This document shows, piece after piece, positions 61,914-64,000 of a stretch of DNA of 64,000 bases (positions within the stretch are counted from its first letter, which is position 1; every line of letters begins with the position of its first letter). This stretch comes from Opitutaceae bacterium (lineage in GTDB: Bacteria; Verrucomicrobiota; Verrucomicrobiia; Opitutales; Opitutaceae), in NCBI GenBank assembly GCA_002713695.1, contig PAUB01000019.1:41691-105690 (forward strand). Reading direction: 5' to 3'. The notes under the pieces are model-generated. The model saw only the letters and a program-made list of their open reading frames with translations. It had not been told where the DNA came from and did no database searches. A program made the position numbers and the translations under genes.

Positions 61914-62226
61914 CAAGACTGACCAACAATATGTTACCTGTGATGATCCATCAAAGGATATTTCATCTGCGCACATCTGCGACCTCTGTGGTTAAAAGCT
62001 CAGATCCGAGTCCTCATTTCCGAGAGGCAGGTTTTTTTACCACGGATCACACGGAATGCACAGATACCGGAACAACTGAATAATATGCTGCCTGGATCAT
62101 AGGATTTTCTCATCTGCGCACATCTGCGAAATCTGCGCTTCTTCTCTTTTCAGAGCAGTGCAGAGTTTCGTTCATCATCGAATTCCTGCTTTCCACATTA
62201 ATTGTTTTAGCTCAGTCTTACTACTC

Positions 62227-62388
62227 ATGAGTGACGAGCTACAGTCGGATAGGGGAGATTCAAAAAACGCCGAGAACGTTGCTCCTATGGATGAAGTAAA
62301 AGATCCGAACGAACTGTCGGAGGAAGAACAGATGGAGAAATTTGCCGAGCAGCTGAAGGAAGACGATTGGGGCCACCAGCCCTGCTAG
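62227..62388 (+). CDS. Small acidic protein ending DDWGHQPC
   Basis: A 53-residue highly acidic protein from ATG 62227 (MSDELQSDRGDS), with PMDEVKDPNELSEEEQMEKF and the tail KEDDWGHQPC. It has no signal or membrane helix. It resembles short proteins I associate with Verrucomicrobiota, but no function is known. It lies inside the repeat field. Confidence 0.55.
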   Translation: MSDELQSDRGDSKNAENVAPMDEVKDPNELSEEEQMEKFAEQLKEDDWGHQPC

Positions 62389-62654
62389 TAGGCTGATTAT
62401 TGGTTATTGATCGGATGAAGAGTAATCGGAGTTCACTTCGTGCCCTTTGCGATATTTGTATCCTTCGTGGTCAAATCTATCCTGCCACACGGCCATTAAC
62501 CATTAGCCAATAAAAATACCTCTGCGGCTCCGCGTTAACTCTTTTCCTTCCGTGTATTCTGTGTGTTCCGTGGTTAAAATCCACCTTACCTCTCAGGTTC
62601 TGAACTTCACGGTCTTTGCGTTCTTTGTGGTAAACCTCAACTCGGCCCTGCGGA

Positions 62655-63416
62655 TCATTTAATTTCCAGCAACTCCACTTCGAAGATCAGGGTGGATTGA
62701 GGAGGTATTTTTTCCTTTATCTGCATTCCGTAGCCGAGACCGGCGGGCACGAAGAGTTTCCATTTATCACCGACCGACATCAGTTGCAGGGCTTCGGTCC
62801 ATGCGGGAATTACGCGATTAAGCGGAAATTCAGCGGGTTCGCCACGATCGACCGAGCTATCGAAGACCGAGTCATCCAGGAGGGTGCCATGATAATGCAC
62901 GCGCACCGTGCTCTCCGCCGATGGTTTGGGTCCATCACCCGTAGCAAGCACTTCATATTGGAGTCCCGATTCAGTCGCCGAGACTTCGGCGCGCTCTTTA
63001 TTCTTCTCTAAAAATGCACTGCCCTCCGCGAGATTCTCTTCCCCGATTTTGGCCATCTCAGCCATGAGCTTCTGCTGAACAGCCATAAACGCTGCCCGGA
63101 TCTGTTCGTCGTTTATCTGCGGAGCGGCCATCGCAAGCGCATCCGATATACCTGCGACCATCGCCGCCTGATCAATCGACAAGCCCGGCTGTGCAGCCAT
63201 ATCACGGCCGATATTGTAGCCAATCCCGTAGCTCACCTTTTGCTCATCCAAGGATAGATCGATCTTACCAGCAGCCGCAGCTGGGACCGTAGCGGTTGAG
63301 GCCGCCGTTTCTGCAGGTTCCTTTTTACTGCAGGCCGTGAACAACACGGCGATAGAGGTAAAGACGACTGCAAGCGCCACGCGGTAAGCAGAGTAGGGAG
63401 AGAGTTTAGATGACAT
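62655..63416 (-). CDS. FKBP-type peptidyl-prolyl isomerase lipoprotein
   Basis: A 253-residue exported PPIase. N-terminal lipoprotein signal (VVFTSIAVLFTACSKKEP, lipidated Cys), an FkpA/Mip-like helical dimerisation part (KVSYGIGYNIGRDMA, about 60-140), then the FKBP domain (about 155-253) with TVRVHYHGTLLDDSVFDSSVDRGEPAEF and GYGMQIKEKIPPQSTLIFEVELL. It assists folding in the periplasm at the outer membrane. Confidence 0.92.
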   Translation of the reverse strand: MSSKLSPYSAYRVALAVVFTSIAVLFTACSKKEPAETAASTATVPAAAAGKIDLSLDEQKVSYGIGYNIGRDMAAQPGLSIDQAAMVAGISDALAMAAPQINDEQIRAAFMAVQQKLMAEMAKIGEENLAEGSAFLEKNKERAEVSATESGLQYEVLATGDGPKPSAESTVRVHYHGTLLDDSVFDSSVDRGEPAEFPLNRVIPAWTEALQLMSVGDKWKLFVPAGLGYGMQIKEKIPPQSTLIFEVELLEIK

Positions 63417-63488
63417 CATGGGAAAACGACATGGAGAATTGTCCGAAGGTTCCTGACAAGAATGATTATCGAATCGAACAAAGGCCTG

Positions 63489-63660
63489 CTAGTTAGGGCC
63501 TACATCCGGATGCCAAACCCAGTCGGCCTCATCGATCCCATGGAGGGGTCGGATACCGGTGTTCTCATTATTAAAAACAGGAGGGAGAAACTTTTTCTGA
63601 AATTTCGTGAGATGCTTTAGTCTCGAGCGGGGACGTAAAACAGTGAGGAGAGAACCTTAT
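63489..63660 (-). pseudogene. Short remnant of an unknown gene
   Basis: The minus-strand frame between a TAA near 63656 and the TAG at 63489 reads LKHLTKFQKKFLPPVFNN, NTGIRPLHGIDEADWVWHP, ending DVGPN. It looks like the C terminus of a larger protein but has no start codon of its own. Family not recognised. Otherwise 63420-63810 holds no feature I can support. Confidence 0.4.
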
Positions 63661-63810
63661 ACACGACAAGCCGGTGCTGCTCAATCCTTCCACTATGATT
63701 CGTGCACTCCGTGGTGTATGAATTCCTTTTCCAATACGCTCCAATGCTAGTCAGAATGCCTACGTTACGACTTACACCTCCAGGCGCCACAAGAGTAAAA
63801 CATTGACCCC

Positions 63811-64000
63811 TTAATTGGCCTCCGAAGCGACTACGCTAGCGCGAAAACGCTTCGAGATGTTTCGGAAGAAGGAGTAGTGGTCATTCAAGAATGTGAGGCA
63901 GACTGACCAAACGCGCACCACGAACAACTTTGGCCTACACTTGTAGAGCCCACATCGATTTGACCACCGTGGCCCGTGTAAGGCTCGGTTGGTGACGCCC
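63811..64000 (-). CDS. Possible partial reading frame at window end
   Basis: A minus-strand frame, open from the window edge to a TAA at 63811-63813 (62 codons), reads VTNRALHGPRWSNR and RVWSVCLTFLNDHYSFFRN. It is rich in Arg, Cys and Phe and could be a chance frame. Little can be said; shown because nothing else occupies this stretch. Confidence 0.2.
   Translation of the reverse strand, partial: GVTNRALHGPRWSNRCGLYKCRPKLFVVRVWSVCLTFLNDHYSFFRNISKRFRASVVASEAN

Larger units (their letters stand above)
61478..62640. repeat. Field of degenerate short repeats around a GxxExxY gene
   Basis: Related strings occur at about 61478-61510, 61958-61998, 62037-62062, 62106-62146, 62437-62476, 62519-62580 and 62610-62640, built from CATCTGCG, TCTGTGG, TTCCGTGGTTAAA and their complements. 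A 20-base stretch (TCATCTGCGCACATCTGCGA) is identical at 61963-61982 and 62110-62129. They vary in both strand and length, unlike a CRISPR array. A further match lies near 63697. Confidence 0.6.

Noticed and set aside
61478..62640. Repeat field as a CRISPR array
   Set aside because: Repeats differ in length, sequence and orientation, with no regular spacers and no cas genes nearby.

Overview
The window reads like a chromosome segment of a Verrucomicrobiota bacterium, most likely Opitutae (Puniceicoccales/Opitutales-like) and probably aquatic. This is inferred from the gene families together: a LysM protein/ParB/SecG block after fmt, an Opitutae-style pseudopilin, a monomeric NADP isocitrate dehydrogenase, many GH/sulfatase/PhyH-type glycan genes, weak Shine-Dalgarno sites and short degenerate 'CATCTGCG' repeats next to a GxxExxY gene. 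No rRNA gene is present to confirm it. No prophage, CRISPR array or intact insertion sequence is visible.

Layout. 1-6.9 kb: fmt (5' cut by the window), LysM protein, parB, secG, a LolA-like secreted protein, a MalK/UgpC-type ATPase, a small tandem ribbon-helix-helix protein and an aminotransferase. 6.9-13 kb: SulP transporter, a minus-strand tRNA-modification operon headed by a Tgt-MnmD fusion, a DapA-fold aldolase and a DTW-domain enzyme. 13-21 kb: accessory region with an unrecognised TIM-barrel-like protein, NagA-like amidohydrolase, beta-propeller glycosidase, PhyH dioxygenase, desaturase and aldo/keto reductase. 21-30 kb: icd, xylulokinase, GH4 alpha-galactosidase, ksgA, and decayed LanC-like and mscS genes. 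30-50 kb: mostly housekeeping genes (trpC, mazG, xerC, hemL, nadE, maf, a TonB-like protein, an RluA-type synthase, aroF, mutS, holB, tmk, a PfkB kinase, a TolQ/TolR/TonB set, tRNA-Ala), with broken lipoprotein and lacZ genes between them. 50-54 kb: a compact minus-strand operon of sulfatase, FucU/RbsD mutarotase, aldo/keto reductase and Zn-dehydrogenase, which fits catabolism of a sulfated sugar such as fucose. 54-64 kb: site-2 protease, NtrC-type regulator, a sialidase-like/SGNH fusion beside a second NagA and a second DTW protein, truncated pseudopilin, second PhyH protein, GxxExxY gene in a repeat field, and an FKBP isomerase.

The most interesting regulatory element lies in the 219-base gap before aroF (DAHP synthase). 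It holds a 28-codon reading frame with nine Phe/Tyr/Trp codons in fourteen positions, followed by a perfect 8-bp terminator. Leader segments can pair in the mutually exclusive 1:2, 2:3 and 3:4 pattern of a ribosome-mediated attenuator. Other highlights are the Tgt-MnmD fusion, in which two tRNA-contacting arginines of the Tgt loop are replaced by glutamine; a sigma-54-type promoter at 32.69 kb; two perfect palindromes upstream of the sulfatase operon; and at least six genes broken by indels, a stop or an internal deletion, while long housekeeping genes remain intact.
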